A stretch of DNA of 64,000 nucleotides from Nitrospirae bacterium MYbin3 (GTDB taxonomy: Bacteria; Nitrospirota; Thermodesulfovibrionia; Thermodesulfovibrionales; Dissulfurispiraceae): positions 19,796 to 83,795 of the forward strand of contig PEAD01000013.1 of the NCBI GenBank assembly GCA_002753335.1, read 5' to 3'. The position numbers and the translations under genes were made by a program. The notes beneath the pieces were generated by a model, which saw only the letters and a list, made by a program, of their open reading frames with translations, ran no database searches and was not told the origin of the DNA. Below, in pieces: positions 42,257 to 52,516 of this stretch (its first letter is position 1; each line of letters begins with the position of its first letter).

Positions 42257-43079
42257 AAAACTGCCATTATCAAAGCTCAGGCGTTTGGTGATGTTCGGTA
42301 TTCTTATTTTGTTTCTGCTTCAGTTTGTGAATATCAAACTCTTGGTAGGCGGACTTACAGGCTCGGCTGTGCTATGGTCTCTGAATCTCATAGATGTTTT
42401 TGCCTACATTGAGAGTCTTGTTGCATCGCTTGATTTTACGAAAGAGTCTTTTATCGCGGTGCTTGCGGTGTCAGGGCTCTATCTGATTTTCGGAAGGGCT
42501 TTCTGCGGATGGGTATGCCCGATGGATTTTCTATATGAAATTATTGATCGTGTTAAGAAGCCCCAATTATCAGGATTGCAGAAGATTTCAGCAAAGATAC
42601 CTCCTCAGACCGGATATATCATTGCGGCCTTTTTGCTGTTTGTTTCGTGTTTGATAGGCATCCCGGTTTTTTCGAACTATGCATCGCATCTGACCAATTT
42701 TTTCAGGGCGCTTACAGGTGTTGTTTCTTTAATCTTGGATTTGCCGGTTGGTAAAGATGTTGTTATATATTCGATTGCGGTTATCTTATTTCTGCTGCTT
42801 TTTGAGTTTTTTTTCCCTCGTCTTTGGTGCAGGGCGCTCTGTCCTGTAGGAAAGGTTTACGGTCTTTTCAATAAGGTCAGTCTTTTAAGAATAGGGTTTG
42901 TGGAGGGTCGTCAGTGCGGTGAGTGTATGCTGTGTGACCAGACATGTTACATGAATGTTAAGATAGCTATGAATATAGACAAGCCGGCGCTGCGTGATTC
43001 AAACTGTATATACTGCGGCAGATGCAGCGAGGGCTGCGAAACCAAGAGTCGTCTGATAAAATTAAAACTCTGGAGGTAG
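42243..43079 (+). CDS. napH: NapH-type membrane quinol dehydrogenase
   Basis: A 278-residue protein starting at GTG 42243. It has about four membrane segments, two C-x3-CP motifs at the membrane edge (FCGWVCPMDF, WCRALCPVGK) and two C-terminal [4Fe-4S] sites (CGECMLCDQTC, CIYCGRCSEGC). With NapG it takes electrons from menaquinol and feeds the periplasmic reductases, replacing NapC. Confidence 0.92.
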   Translation: MSTDKKLPLSKLRRLVMFGILILFLLQFVNIKLLVGGLTGSAVLWSLNLIDVFAYIESLVASLDFTKESFIAVLAVSGLYLIFGRAFCGWVCPMDFLYEIIDRVKKPQLSGLQKISAKIPPQTGYIIAAFLLFVSCLIGIPVFSNYASHLTNFFRALTGVVSLILDLPVGKDVVIYSIAVILFLLLFEFFFPRLWCRALCPVGKVYGLFNKVSLLRIGFVEGRQCGECMLCDQTCYMNVKIAMNIDKPALRDSNCIYCGRCSEGCETKSRLIKLKLWR

Positions 43080-43082
43080 TGG

Positions 43083-43361
43083 ATGATTTTTTCTAGCGGA
43101 TTCATAGAGGCTGATGATGACAATAGTGTACAGACGGTTATAGATGAACTTCAAAAAAGAAACATGGAGGTCACAGGGGTAAAAAATGAAAAGATAGTGT
43201 TTCTTGTTGAGCGGGAAACTACCGGAGAAGTCAAGGCAGCACTTGATTCTCTGAAAAGCATAGATGGCGTAAGGAGCGTATATCTGGCGTATTACAGCCT
43301 TGATGGAGGCGATGAAGTAGAAGGTGGAGCCGCATTTATAGAAACCGAAGCTGTTTCTTAA
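43083..43361 (+). CDS. napD: NapD-like Tat chaperone
   Basis: A 92-residue cytoplasmic protein with a ferredoxin-like plait pattern: SSGFIEAD, then KIVFLVERETTGEV, ending KSIDGVRSVYLAYYSLD, which is the GV-x-SV-x-L-x-Y signature of NapD. NapD binds the NapA Tat signal during cofactor loading. CTGGAGG precedes the ATG, 3 bases after napH. Confidence 0.82.
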   Translation: MIFSSGFIEADDDNSVQTVIDELQKRNMEVTGVKNEKIVFLVERETTGEVKAALDSLKSIDGVRSVYLAYYSLDGGDEVEGGAAFIETEAVS

Positions 43362-43443
43362 GCGGTGTTGGCTTGTTTGAAATTGAATGTATAGCGGTGC
43401 TGTGTGATAAAATATCCGCACCATATCTCAAAGGAGAATCAAT

Positions 43444-44985
43444 ATGAAGATAAGTGTATTGTTAAGAATAGTGCTGGCTGCATTACTCGTTTTTTCTTTG
43501 TTGAGCACAGTATCTGTTTTTTATTCATTGAACCAGATGCAGGCTGACGGAGATGTGGTCAACTATGCCGGAAGACAGAGGGCCATATCGCAGAGACTCA
43601 CAAAGATGGTTTATGCAAAGCAGCATGGCATCGACACTAGCGCCGATATTGCCAAATTCACGGGTATGCTCGACAGGATAGTAAAAGGTTTGGTTGACGG
43701 TGATGCTGAGTGGAAACTCCCTAAGGCTGATGATGAGAAATTCATAGCAAAGATGAAAGAGATGGACAGCGCATGGAAGGGCTTTAAGGAGACGGTGGCC
43801 AAGGTGGATAGTGACAAGTCCGCTCTTGAGAAGCTTTATAAAGACAGCGAAAATGTATTGAAGATAGCTGATGAAGCGACAACCCTTGCGGCCGGCGTAT
43901 CCGAAGGCAAGGTCAAAGGGCTTAAGACTGTACAGGTCACACTATTTGTGATAAACCTGATAATCTTGGCTGTAGTTTTGGTGATGATACAAAAGAAGAT
44001 CACCGCGCCACTTGCAGGACTTTCTGCTAAAGTTGAGGAGATAGCAAAGGGTGACCTCACCGTAACGATTGATTATTCAGGCATGGACGAGGTGGGTGTT
44101 CTGGCCTCTAATATGAACACAATGGTCGGCACGATCAAAAAGATGATCGGCGGAATAGTCAGGTCATCAAGCAATGTTGTATCGGCCGTTGATGTTTTGA
44201 AAGCTAGTTCGGAGAAGACAACCGAAGGCGCTAGAAACCAGTCGGGACAGGCGCAGCAGATAGCAGCCGCTGCCGAAGAGATGAGCCAGACTATAACAGA
44301 TATCGCCCGCAACGCGTCTGTAGCTTCAGAGACATCCGCGAACGCGATGAGTGTTGCCAACAAAGGCAGCGAGGTGGCGAACGGAGCTGTAGAGACGGTC
44401 AACAGGGTTTATACTTCAACTGTGGAACTGGCGACAATGGTTGATAAACTTAACGGCAGGGTGGGAGAAATCGGAGACATAGTAAATGTCATTAAGGACA
44501 TAGCTGACCAGACCAATCTGCTTGCTTTGAACGCGGCTATCGAAGCGGCTCGCGCAGGCGAACAGGGCAGGGGGTTTGCGGTTGTAGCTGACGAGGTGAG
44601 AAAGCTGGCCGAAAGGACTATCAAGGCAACTGTAGAGATTTCTGACAAGATAGGCGCGGTGCAGTTGGAGTCTGATCAGACCACAAAATCTATGGAAGAG
44701 GCTTCGGGCGAGGTGGCTAAGGCGACAGAGTTTATCAGAGAGGTCGGCGATACTCTCGGAAGCATAGTGGAGGCGGTGCATAAGGTTCGTGACCAGATAA
44801 CCCAGATAGCCACCGCTGTTGAAGAACAGTCGGCCGCATCTGAAGAAGTTGCTAAGAATATAGAAAAGACATCAAACATCGCAAGCCAGATGGAAAATAT
44901 GTCCTCTAATGTCATGGATGAGGTTAATAAGCTGAACGGCATTGCCGGCGAGTTGAGGAACTCTACAACCGGCTTTAGGGTTTAG
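43444..44985 (+). CDS. PilJ-type methyl-accepting chemotaxis protein, putative nitrate receptor
   Basis: A 513-residue transmembrane chemoreceptor: segment 1 (about 7-27), periplasmic PilJ-type four-helix sensor, segment 2 (about 166-185), HAMP, and signalling domain with tip [20 protein letters not shown]. Helix 1 of the sensor has [14 protein letters not shown] (39-52), the box that binds nitrate in McpN of Pseudomonas and related to the NarX P-box (family knowledge). With its place 82 bases after napD, nitrate is the likely ligand. AAAGGAG precedes the ATG and a strong terminator follows the stop. No docking pentapeptide. Confidence 0.88.
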   Translation: MKISVLLRIVLAALLVFSLLSTVSVFYSLNQMQADGDVVNYAGRQRAISQRLTKMVYAKQHGIDTSADIAKFTGMLDRIVKGLVDGDAEWKLPKADDEKFIAKMKEMDSAWKGFKETVAKVDSDKSALEKLYKDSENVLKIADEATTLAAGVSEGKVKGLKTVQVTLFVINLIILAVVLVMIQKKITAPLAGLSAKVEEIAKGDLTVTIDYSGMDEVGVLASNMNTMVGTIKKMIGGIVRSSSNVVSAVDVLKASSEKTTEGARNQSGQAQQIAAAAEEMSQTITDIARNASVASETSANAMSVANKGSEVANGAVETVNRVYTSTVELATMVDKLNGRVGEIGDIVNVIKDIADQTNLLALNAAIEAARAGEQGRGFAVVADEVRKLAERTIKATVEISDKIGAVQLESDQTTKSMEEASGEVAKATEFIREVGDTLGSIVEAVHKVRDQITQIATAVEEQSAASEEVAKNIEKTSNIASQMENMSSNVMDEVNKLNGIAGELRNSTTGFRV

Positions 44986-45006
44986 CAATAATTGTAGTAC
45001 AGTTAC

Positions 45007-45040
45007 TGAACCTCCCCAAGCTCTCTCTGGGGGAGGTTCA
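45007..45040. terminator. Bidirectional terminator between MCP and efflux operon
   Basis: TGAACCTCCCC (45007-45017) pairs with GGGGAGGTTCA (45030-45040), followed by CTTATTTTT on the plus strand. It lies between convergent genes, directly after both stops, so it can serve both. Confidence 0.8.
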
Positions 45041-45041
45041 C

Positions 45042-46466
45042 TTATTTTTCTGTCCCACCGCCCAGTGCTTTGTAGAGTGTTACCAGATTGGTAATACCGG
45101 AAAGACGAATAGCTATTAATCCCTGCTGCGCATTATAAAGCGAGCGCTGAGAGTCCAGAACGGTCAGGTAGCTGTCGATCCCGTTTTTATAGCGCACATC
45201 AGATAGCCGATAACTCGCGGCTGAGGATTCCACAAGGGATTGCTGCGCTGCGAGTTGATCTCCAAGTGTGCCTCGCTGGGCCAGTGCATCTGCAACCTCC
45301 CTGAACGCTGTTTGAATAGCCTTCTCATATCTGGAAAGAAAGATTTGACGGTCGATTTCTGTGACTCTTGCATTTGCTCTTATCCTGCCTGAATCGAAGA
45401 TCGGCATTGTGATTTGAGGCGCAAAGCTCCATGCCTCGTTAATCCCATTGAAAAGGGTGGACAGCTGGTCACTTGCCAGACCAATGCTGGTTGTGAGGGC
45501 GATGCGCGGGAAGAAAGCGGCTCGTGCCGCGCCAATATTGGCGTTGGATGCCTTCAACAGGTGCTCAGCCTGCATAATATCAGGGCGGCGCTGCAGAACT
45601 TCGGAGGGCAGACCTGCGCTGAGTTCTTTAAACTCGGCAATCTGACTTAGCCCAGACGGCAGGAGTTCAGGCGGCAAGTATGAGCCAACCACCAGCGCCA
45701 GTGCGTTTTCATCCTGTGCTGCTAGGCTTTTGAATCGGGCTACATCTACCCGTGCCGAATCAACAGCAGTCTGGCCTTGACGGAGGTCAAGCTCTGAAGA
45801 TGCCCCTGCTTCGAAGCGGCGCTTGATGAGATTATATGAAGCCTGCCGATTCTCCAGAGTATCCTTAGCGATTTTAAGACGCTCTTTGTCCGCGGCAAGT
45901 GTCATGTAGCTATTTGCAACTTCGGCTATCAGGCTTATATGTATGCTGCGGTGAGCCTCTTCTGTGGCTAGGAACTCCTCCAGTGCGCGGTCTTTCAGGC
46001 TTCTGATGCGGCCAAAAAGATCGAGTTCGTATGAACTGAAACCCAGGCTGATTCCGTACTGGTGTGTTGTTATAGACTGCCCTTTATTGGAGAGCGGTCT
46101 GGGTATTTCCTGCGCCGTACCACTCGCAGTTGCATTCACAGAAGGCAGGAGGTCTGCGCGTTGGATCTGGTACTGTGACCGCATTTTTTCGATATTTAGG
46201 GCCGCTATCTTTAAATCACGATTGTTATTCAGTGCTAGGTAGATAACCTTTATAAGCCGCTCATCGGTGAAAAAGTTTTTCCATGATACATCTGCGGCCA
46301 AATTCCCGGGCTGCTTTGTTGGTTCATTTTTGTAGGCTTCTCCTGAAGGCCATGCTTCAGGAACCGGGGCATCAGGCCGTGAATAATTCGGGGCCAAACT
46401 GAAACACCCTGCAAGGGTAAGCATTGCAGCAATGGCAATACTAAGGCTTATCCCCATTCGTTTCAT
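45042..46466 (-). CDS. RND efflux outer-membrane lipoprotein (NodT/OprM family)
   Basis: A 474-residue outer-membrane factor with lipobox LAGC, the N-terminal APNYSRPD motif of OprM/NodT proteins, and two repeats of the TolC-like helical barrel (for example QRRPDIMQAEHLLKASNANIG and AARAAFFP). It forms the exit duct of the pump. The start at 46466 is taken because AGGAGG lies upstream and the lipoprotein signal begins there; it leaves one base after the RND gene. Confidence 0.93.
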   Translation of the reverse strand: MKRMGISLSIAIAAMLTLAGCFSLAPNYSRPDAPVPEAWPSGEAYKNEPTKQPGNLAADVSWKNFFTDERLIKVIYLALNNNRDLKIAALNIEKMRSQYQIQRADLLPSVNATASGTAQEIPRPLSNKGQSITTHQYGISLGFSSYELDLFGRIRSLKDRALEEFLATEEAHRSIHISLIAEVANSYMTLAADKERLKIAKDTLENRQASYNLIKRRFEAGASSELDLRQGQTAVDSARVDVARFKSLAAQDENALALVVGSYLPPELLPSGLSQIAEFKELSAGLPSEVLQRRPDIMQAEHLLKASNANIGAARAAFFPRIALTTSIGLASDQLSTLFNGINEAWSFAPQITMPIFDSGRIRANARVTEIDRQIFLSRYEKAIQTAFREVADALAQRGTLGDQLAAQQSLVESSAASYRLSDVRYKNGIDSYLTVLDSQRSLYNAQQGLIAIRLSGITNLVTLYKALGGGTEK

Positions 46467-46467
46467 A

Positions 46468-49400
46468 TTAAATAACCTCCTGAATGACTTTTGGGGACGA
46501 CTCCTGTTTTTTTGCGATGAGGCGTGAGACCAGAACAAAGAAGAAAGGAATGAAGATCAGGTCTATGAAAGTAGCTGAAAGAAGACCTCCTGTAACGGCT
46601 GTGCCTATAGCGTTCTGGGCTGCTGCGCCGGCGCCCTTTGTAAGCGCTAGCGGTAAGGTGCCAAAAAAGAATGCCAGTGAGGTCATGATAACAGGCCGCA
46701 GTCTTATCTTTATCGCTGTTAGTGTGGCTTCAACCAACTCGTGGCCTTGGCTCAGCTGATCCTTTATGAACTGAATGATCAATATTGCATTTTTTGTAGA
46801 AAGTCCCACCGTGGTAAGCAGCCCTATTTGCAGATAGATGTCGTTGGGCAGCACTCGCAACTTCACGGCGGTGACCGCGCCAACCAGACCAAGCGGCAGC
46901 ATTAACATATTTACAAAAGGTATTGTGATACTTTCGTACAGAGCGGCCACAGAAAGAAATACAACCAGCAGAGAGATGGCATAGAGTGCAGGCGCCTGTG
47001 CGCCGGCATTTTTTTCTTCATAAGACAGTCCGGTCCATTCGTATCCGATACCGACCGGAAGTTGTGCAACCATCTTTTCTACTTCAGCCATCGCTTCACC
47101 GGTGCTTACCCCAGGCGCTGCCTGCCCCAGTAGCTCTACGGACGGGATGCCGTTATAGCGTTCAAGCCGCGGTGAGCCATACTGCCAGCGCGCGGTTGAA
47201 AAGGCTGAGAACGGTACCATGTCGCCTTTTTTATTGCTTACATACCAGCGGTTGATGTCTTCAGGGAGCATCCTGTATTTGGCGTCTGACTGGAGAAAAA
47301 CCTTCTTGACCCTTCCGTTCTGGATAAAATCGTTTACGTACGCGCTTCCCCAGGCTGTGGCTAGCACGTTGTTGATATCCGAGAGAGAGACGCCAAGGGC
47401 ACCGGCCCTCACATCATCAATATCCAATTTGAACTGTGGCGAATCATCCTGTCCATTGGGACGAACCGCGATCAGTTTCGGATTTTTCATTGCCATGCCA
47501 AGGAGCTGGTTGCGTGCCTCCATAAGCTTTTCATGCCCCAGTCCGCCCCGGTCCTGCAGCTGAATATCAAATCCGTTTGCAACACCGAGCTCCAATACCG
47601 CCGGTGGTGAAAAGGCGAAGGCCATACCGTCCTTAATTTTCGAAAATGACTTCATTGCCCGGCCTGCAATTGCCGGCGCTTTAAGGTCAGGTGTTTTGCG
47701 CAGGTTCCAGTGCTTCAGCTTTACCCACGCCAGCCCCATGTTCTGGCCACGGCCTGCAAAACTGAATCCGGCCACAGTGATGATTCCCTCAACTGTTTTG
47801 CTTTCATCTTCTATGAAGTGGCGCTCAATCTGGCGCAGCGTCTGTATGGTTCTCTCCTGTGTAGCGCCTGCAGGCAGCTGGACCTGGCAGATAAGAAATC
47901 CCTGGTCTTCATCAGGCAGGAAAGAGGTGGGGAGATTCAGAAAAAAATAGACCATGGCCGCAACTATCAAGCTGTATATGATCAAATAGCGTATCGGTTT
48001 GCCAAAGGACCGGCCGACTACCCCTTCATATTTTTCCCTGCTGCGGTCAAAAAGATTGTTGAACCTGCAGAAGAACCCTTTTAACCAGCCTGCATCACCG
48101 GGATGGCAGCCTCTTTCGATAGGCTTCAGCATGGTGGCGCAGAGTGCCGGGGTAAGAATCATAGCCACTAATACCGACAGAATCATGGCAGAGATAATCG
48201 TTATCGAGAACTGGCGGTATATGACGCCGGTAGAGCCTCCGAAAAAGGCCATCGGCAGAAAGACGGCAGTCAGCACGGTGGCAATACCCCAGAGGGCGCT
48301 CGTGATCTGCCCCATGGACTTGATGGTGGCGTCGCGGGGCGACAACCCCTCTTCGGACATGATACGCTCCACATTCTCAACTACGACAATAGCGTCGTCC
48401 ACTAGAAGTCCGATTACTATGACAAGTGCGAACATGGTCAGAGTGTTGATCGAAAAACCTGCGGCTGCCAGCACGCCCATAGTGCCCAGAAGCACGACCG
48501 GCACAGCAATGGTCGGGATCAGGGTCGCCCTGAAGTTCTGCAGGAAGAGGTACATGATCAGAAAGACTAGACATATCGCCACTGCAAGCGTCTCGACAAC
48601 TTCATTGATAGAGATTTTCACAAAAGGGGTGGAGTCGTAAGGATAGACCACCTTCATACCTTTCGGGAAATATTTGGATAACTCTGCCATCTTTGCCTTT
48701 ACCCGATCACCTGTTTCAAGCGCGTTAGCTCCGGCAGCAAGGCGGACAGCCATCCCTCCTAAGGGTTTGCCGTTGTAAAAAGACTTTAGTTCATAGCTCT
48801 CGGTACCGATTCTGCTTTCAGCAACATCTTTGAGCCTTACTGTGGAACCGTCGGTGTTTGTGCGCAGGATAATGGCATCGAACTGATCGTTTGTCTGCAA
48901 CAGGGCGCGGGCGTTGATGGTCGCGTTTAGCTGCTGTCCCGGCGTGGCAGGATTGCCGCCGAACTGTCCGGCCGAAACCTGGACATTCTGGGACTGCAGC
49001 GCTGCTATTACGTCATTGGTGGTCATGTGAAAGTTGTTCAGTTTTGCCGGATTAAGCCATATCCTCATAGCGTTTTGGGTGCCGAACAGCATTAACTCCC
49101 CTACGCCGTCAAGGCGGCTGATGATGTCCTGTAGATTGGAAACCATATAGTCGGTCAGGGCATTGCGGTCCATCGAGCCGTCTTCAGATACAAGCCCTAT
49201 AATAAGCAGGAAATTCCTTGTGGATTTGACCACCTGTATGCCCTGCCGCTGTACGATCTGCGGCAGCAGCGGCACGGCAAGTTGCAGCTTGTTCTGGACC
49301 TGCACCTGCGCGATGTTGGGGTCAGTACCTGCCTTGAATGTCAGGGTAATCGAGACCGCCCCGGCCGAGTCGCTCGTTGAAGACATGTATATCAGGTTGT

Positions 49401-49617
49401 CAATACCGTTTAGTTTCTGCTCTATCACCTGTGTGACCGTATCCTGGACTGTCTGTGCTGATGCGCCGGGATAATTAGCGTTAATCGCAATCTGCGGCGG
49501 CGCTATTGCCGGATACTGCGAGACCGGAAGCGTTTTTATCGAAAGCAGACCGGCCAGCATAACCATGATGGCGATAACCCAAGCGAATATCGGGCGGTTT
49601 ATGAAAAATTTAGGCAT
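46468..49617 (-). CDS. RND multidrug efflux pump (AcrB/MexB family)
   Basis: A 1049-residue HAE1-type pump with 12 membrane segments. It opens [17 protein letters not shown], has the proton-relay aspartates in [14 protein letters not shown] and the lysine in [13 protein letters not shown]. Length and motifs match AcrB/MexB, exporting hydrophobic drugs and dyes using the proton gradient. It sits between adaptor and outer-membrane factor, all on the minus strand, forming a complete tripartite pump. Confidence 0.96.
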   Translation of the reverse strand: MPKFFINRPIFAWVIAIMVMLAGLLSIKTLPVSQYPAIAPPQIAINANYPGASAQTVQDTVTQVIEQKLNGIDNLIYMSSTSDSAGAVSITLTFKAGTDPNIAQVQVQNKLQLAVPLLPQIVQRQGIQVVKSTRNFLLIIGLVSEDGSMDRNALTDYMVSNLQDIISRLDGVGELMLFGTQNAMRIWLNPAKLNNFHMTTNDVIAALQSQNVQVSAGQFGGNPATPGQQLNATINARALLQTNDQFDAIILRTNTDGSTVRLKDVAESRIGTESYELKSFYNGKPLGGMAVRLAAGANALETGDRVKAKMAELSKYFPKGMKVVYPYDSTPFVKISINEVVETLAVAICLVFLIMYLFLQNFRATLIPTIAVPVVLLGTMGVLAAAGFSINTLTMFALVIVIGLLVDDAIVVVENVERIMSEEGLSPRDATIKSMGQITSALWGIATVLTAVFLPMAFFGGSTGVIYRQFSITIISAMILSVLVAMILTPALCATMLKPIERGCHPGDAGWLKGFFCRFNNLFDRSREKYEGVVGRSFGKPIRYLIIYSLIVAAMVYFFLNLPTSFLPDEDQGFLICQVQLPAGATQERTIQTLRQIERHFIEDESKTVEGIITVAGFSFAGRGQNMGLAWVKLKHWNLRKTPDLKAPAIAGRAMKSFSKIKDGMAFAFSPPAVLELGVANGFDIQLQDRGGLGHEKLMEARNQLLGMAMKNPKLIAVRPNGQDDSPQFKLDIDDVRAGALGVSLSDINNVLATAWGSAYVNDFIQNGRVKKVFLQSDAKYRMLPEDINRWYVSNKKGDMVPFSAFSTARWQYGSPRLERYNGIPSVELLGQAAPGVSTGEAMAEVEKMVAQLPVGIGYEWTGLSYEEKNAGAQAPALYAISLLVVFLSVAALYESITIPFVNMLMLPLGLVGAVTAVKLRVLPNDIYLQIGLLTTVGLSTKNAILIIQFIKDQLSQGHELVEATLTAIKIRLRPVIMTSLAFFFGTLPLALTKGAGAAAQNAIGTAVTGGLLSATFIDLIFIPFFFVLVSRLIAKKQESSPKVIQEVI

Positions 49618-49628
49618 GATGGTATCCT

Positions 49629-50855
49629 CTATTTATTTGCAGGCATAGCTTTTTGAGCGCTCGGAGCTGGAGTCTCATTCGCCTTGCCTCCGAACGGAAC
49701 AGCCTTCACAGGTGTTCCGGGGCGGGCCTTTTGCAGCCCCTCAAGTATGACACGGTCGCCTGCTTTCAGTCCGTCACTCACCAACCAATTATCGCCGACA
49801 GTCCTGACGACCTTAATGACCTGCGGCTCGACCTTTTCTTCGCTGCCGACAAGCATAACCATGGCATTGCCTGCCTGGTTGCGTGTAACTCCTCTCTGAG
49901 GTACCAAAATGGCATGCTCGTTTACACCTTCTTCCATGTGAGCTCGTACAAACATACCCGGCAGCAGGATATGTTTGGGGTTTGGAAATATCGCGCGGAG
50001 CGTTATCGAGCCGGTGCTTGGGTCAACGGTGATTTCGGAAAACTTAAGTGTGCCGCTCAGCGGATAGGCGCTGCCGTCTTCCAGAATCAAGCTGACTTTT
50101 GCCTGTGATGATTTATTATTTTTAAGCATCCCATTGGCGAGGTTTTGTTTCAGGCGCAGCAGTTCTGAGCTGGACTGCGTGACATCCACATATATTGAAC
50201 TGATCTCCTGTATGGTGGCCAGAGCAGCGGGCTGATTGGCAGTGACCAGAGCGCCTTCTGTTACGGATGATCTGCCGATGCGTCCGGATATAGGGGCGGT
50301 CACTTTAGTATAGGCCAGATTAATCCGCGCAGTCTCTAATGCTGCCTTGGCAGCCTCTATATCAGCCTCAGCCAGTTTAAGCGCGGCGCTTATGTCATCA
50401 AAGTCCTGCTGACTGACCGCATTGATTTTTACAAGTTCACGATATCGTTCTGATTTCAGCCGGATCGGGTTGAGGTTGGCTTCAGACTTCGCAAGAGATG
50501 CCTTTGCGCTGTTATAGGCGGCTTGGTATGCAGCAGGATCTATCTGATAGAGTACCTCACCCGCTTTTACATCAGCGCCTTCTGTGAACAGCCGCTTCTG
50601 GATTATGCCGCTTACCTGCGGTCTCACTTCTGCAGTAAGATATGCGGAGGTGCGGCCTGAGAGTTCTGTTGTAAGCGCTGCGCGCTGCGGCTGAACCGTA
50701 ATAACTCCCACCTCTGGAATAGGCGGTGCTGGCGGAGCTGCATTGGAGCTTTGATTCTTGCATGCAGTGGAAAACATTGCGGTGCATATAATAGCCAAGA
50801 CAAATGTAAGTTTTATTTTGCCTTTGGTCGTCAAGTAAATCTTTGAGAATATCAT
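49629..50855 (-). CDS. RND periplasmic adaptor lipoprotein (AcrA/MexA family)
   Basis: A 408-residue adaptor with lipobox STAC, a lipoyl half ([20 protein letters not shown]), a coiled coil (about 110-175), the second lipoyl half with [19 protein letters not shown], and beta-barrel and membrane-proximal domains ([14 protein letters not shown]). First gene of the pump operon. The start at 50855 follows AAGGAGAAA; earlier starts lack a ribosome site. No TetR-type regulator is adjacent. Confidence 0.94.
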   Translation of the reverse strand: MIFSKIYLTTKGKIKLTFVLAIICTAMFSTACKNQSSNAAPPAPPIPEVGVITVQPQRAALTTELSGRTSAYLTAEVRPQVSGIIQKRLFTEGADVKAGEVLYQIDPAAYQAAYNSAKASLAKSEANLNPIRLKSERYRELVKINAVSQQDFDDISAALKLAEADIEAAKAALETARINLAYTKVTAPISGRIGRSSVTEGALVTANQPAALATIQEISSIYVDVTQSSSELLRLKQNLANGMLKNNKSSQAKVSLILEDGSAYPLSGTLKFSEITVDPSTGSITLRAIFPNPKHILLPGMFVRAHMEEGVNEHAILVPQRGVTRNQAGNAMVMLVGSEEKVEPQVIKVVRTVGDNWLVSDGLKAGDRVILEGLQKARPGTPVKAVPFGGKANETPAPSAQKAMPANK

Positions 50856-50953
50856 TTGAGTTTCTCCTTGTTTCGAGATAGAAAATTTTATTTTAAAATA
50901 TATCGTAAATAATATGTATGAATTATAGTTTTTCATTATGTCAATTTGTCTGA

Positions 50954-50982
50954 TTGATAATTATTTTCTCTAATGGTATTCT
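50954..50982 (+). promoter_or_regulatory. Predicted promoter of pyruvate kinase gene
   Basis: TTGATA (50954-50959), a 17-base spacer and TATTCT (50977-50982). The ATG at 50992 is only 9 bases after the -10 box, and no ribosome site is visible, which would give a leaderless or nearly leaderless mRNA. Confidence 0.5.
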
Positions 50983-50991
50983 TTTCAGACT

Positions 50992-52047
50992 ATGAAAAAA
51001 ACAACTATCAATAAAAATTCAATCGCTTCTGCTATGGATGTCAGCGGCAAAGAGCTGTTCAGCATAGACCTGCACCATAAATATCTCTTTTTCAGAAGAA
51101 CCAGAATTGTGGCCACAATCGGCCCTGCAACTTCGTCCCCTGCTATGATCAGAAAGCTTATAGTCGGCGGATTGAATGTGGCGAGGATCAACTTTTCACA
51201 CGGAAACCATGAGGATCATCTTAAGGTAATACGCACGATCAGAAAAATATCGGGTGAACTGCGGAAGACCGTGGCTATAATGGGCGATCTTTGCGGCCCC
51301 AAGGTCAGGGTTGGTGAATTCAAGGGCGGCTCGATAATTTTAAAAGATAACTCTACCATAAACATTACTGCCGAGAAATGCATAGGCGATGAAACTACTA
51401 TTCCGTCGCAATATAAGCGGATAGTGAGCGAAGCCTCTGTGGGTGCCCGTATTTTGCTGGATGACGGGAATCTTGAGCTGAAGGTTATTTCGAAAAGCGA
51501 TAAGATGCTTAAGGCCAAAATCCTTAGGGGCGGTGTGCTTAAGAACCATAAGGGAATGAACCTTCCTGATACAGAGATGAAGATTTCTGCGCTGACCGAA
51601 AAGGACAAAAAAGATCTGGTTTGCTGCATAAAGGGCGGGGTTGATTATGTAGCTCTCTCTTTTGTTAGAGCAGTATCCGATATAGCCGAGTTAAAGAATT
51701 TATTGAACCGCAACAAATCAGATATAGGAGTTATTGCCAAGATCGAAAAGCCTGAAGCTCTTGAAAATATCAATGAGATAGTTTCTCTTGCTGATGGCAT
51801 TATGATAGCGAGGGGAGATCTCGGAGTTGAACTACCGGCCAAGAAAGTCCCGCTTATACAGAACAAGCTTATAGAGATCGCAAACCTGCACAACAAGCCG
51901 GTTATAGTTGCCACTCAGATGCTCGAAAGCATGATAGAACATTCCCGGCCTACAAGGGCCGAGGTGACTGATGTTGCTGCCGCCTGTTTATCTGGGGCAG
52001 ATGCTGTTATGCTTTCTGCAGAAACCGCATCCGGAAAATATCCTTAA
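50992..52047 (+). CDS. pyk: Pyruvate kinase, N-terminal part before in-frame TAA
   Basis: 351 residues covering the catalytic barrel and lid domain: [32 protein letters not shown] with the catalytic lysine, [12 protein letters not shown] and [11 protein letters not shown]. It stops at TAA 52045-52047 just after [10 protein letters not shown]. In the family the next residues are a variable position, then helix residues before MM, and those follow in the same frame (RTFEMMDSIL). This is one gene of about 505 codons broken by a stop. The enzyme makes pyruvate and ATP from PEP; the truncated form lacks the C-terminal domain. A ~35-residue N-terminal extension precedes the usual start. Confidence 0.88.
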   Translation: MKKTTINKNSIASAMDVSGKELFSIDLHHKYLFFRRTRIVATIGPATSSPAMIRKLIVGGLNVARINFSHGNHEDHLKVIRTIRKISGELRKTVAIMGDLCGPKVRVGEFKGGSIILKDNSTINITAEKCIGDETTIPSQYKRIVSEASVGARILLDDGNLELKVISKSDKMLKAKILRGGVLKNHKGMNLPDTEMKISALTEKDKKDLVCCIKGGVDYVALSFVRAVSDIAELKNLLNRNKSDIGVIAKIEKPEALENINEIVSLADGIMIARGDLGVELPAKKVPLIQNKLIEIANLHNKPVIVATQMLESMIEHSRPTRAEVTDVAAACLSGADAVMLSAETASGKYP

Positions 52048-52059
52048 AGAACCTTTGAA

Positions 52060-52509
52060 ATGATGGACTCGATACTTCGTGAAACCGAGGCATATCAGTT
52101 TTTTGCGCGAGGAGGCTTGTTTAAAGGCACAGCGCACTGCAGGGACAGCCACCTGCAAAACGCATTAAGCACCTCAATAGCTCAGCTTTCTAGAGACTTG
52201 ATGGTCAGATGCATATTCGTGCCAAGTCTTTCGGGCACAACAGCAAGCGCTATTTCTTCAGACCGTCCTGCTGCTCCGATTTTTGTCCTTACATCGTCAG
52301 AGAAAGTTTGCAGAAAGCTTGAGCTTCTATGGGGAGTATTCTCTCACCTTGTGGACAAGAAGCTGAAAGAAAGTGATTATGTGGCGTACGGAGAAGCTCT
52401 TTTGAAAAAGATGGGGCTTGCAAAACAGGGAGACTTTATCCTGATGCTTTCCAAGATAGGAAAAGCAGGAACCGACACAAAGGCTATAACTATACACAAG
52501 ATTAATTGA
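52060..52509 (+). CDS. pyk: Pyruvate kinase, C-terminal domain after in-frame TAA
   Basis: 149 residues in the same frame as 50992-52047, opening MMDSILRETEAYQFF. This is the final helix of the barrel plus the C-terminal (allosteric) domain, with FVPSLSGTTASAIS and ILMLSKIGKAG. Separate expression is unlikely: no ribosome site precedes the ATG at 52060. The next gene starts 7 bases later. Confidence 0.82.
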   Translation: MMDSILRETEAYQFFARGGLFKGTAHCRDSHLQNALSTSIAQLSRDLMVRCIFVPSLSGTTASAISSDRPAAPIFVLTSSEKVCRKLELLWGVFSHLVDKKLKESDYVAYGEALLKKMGLAKQGDFILMLSKIGKAGTDTKAITIHKIN

Positions 52510-52516
52510 TTATAAA

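Noticed and set aside
51216..51629. 137-codon minus-strand frame opposite pyruvate kinase
   Set aside because: A shadow of the conserved pyk frame with no ribosome site or domain.
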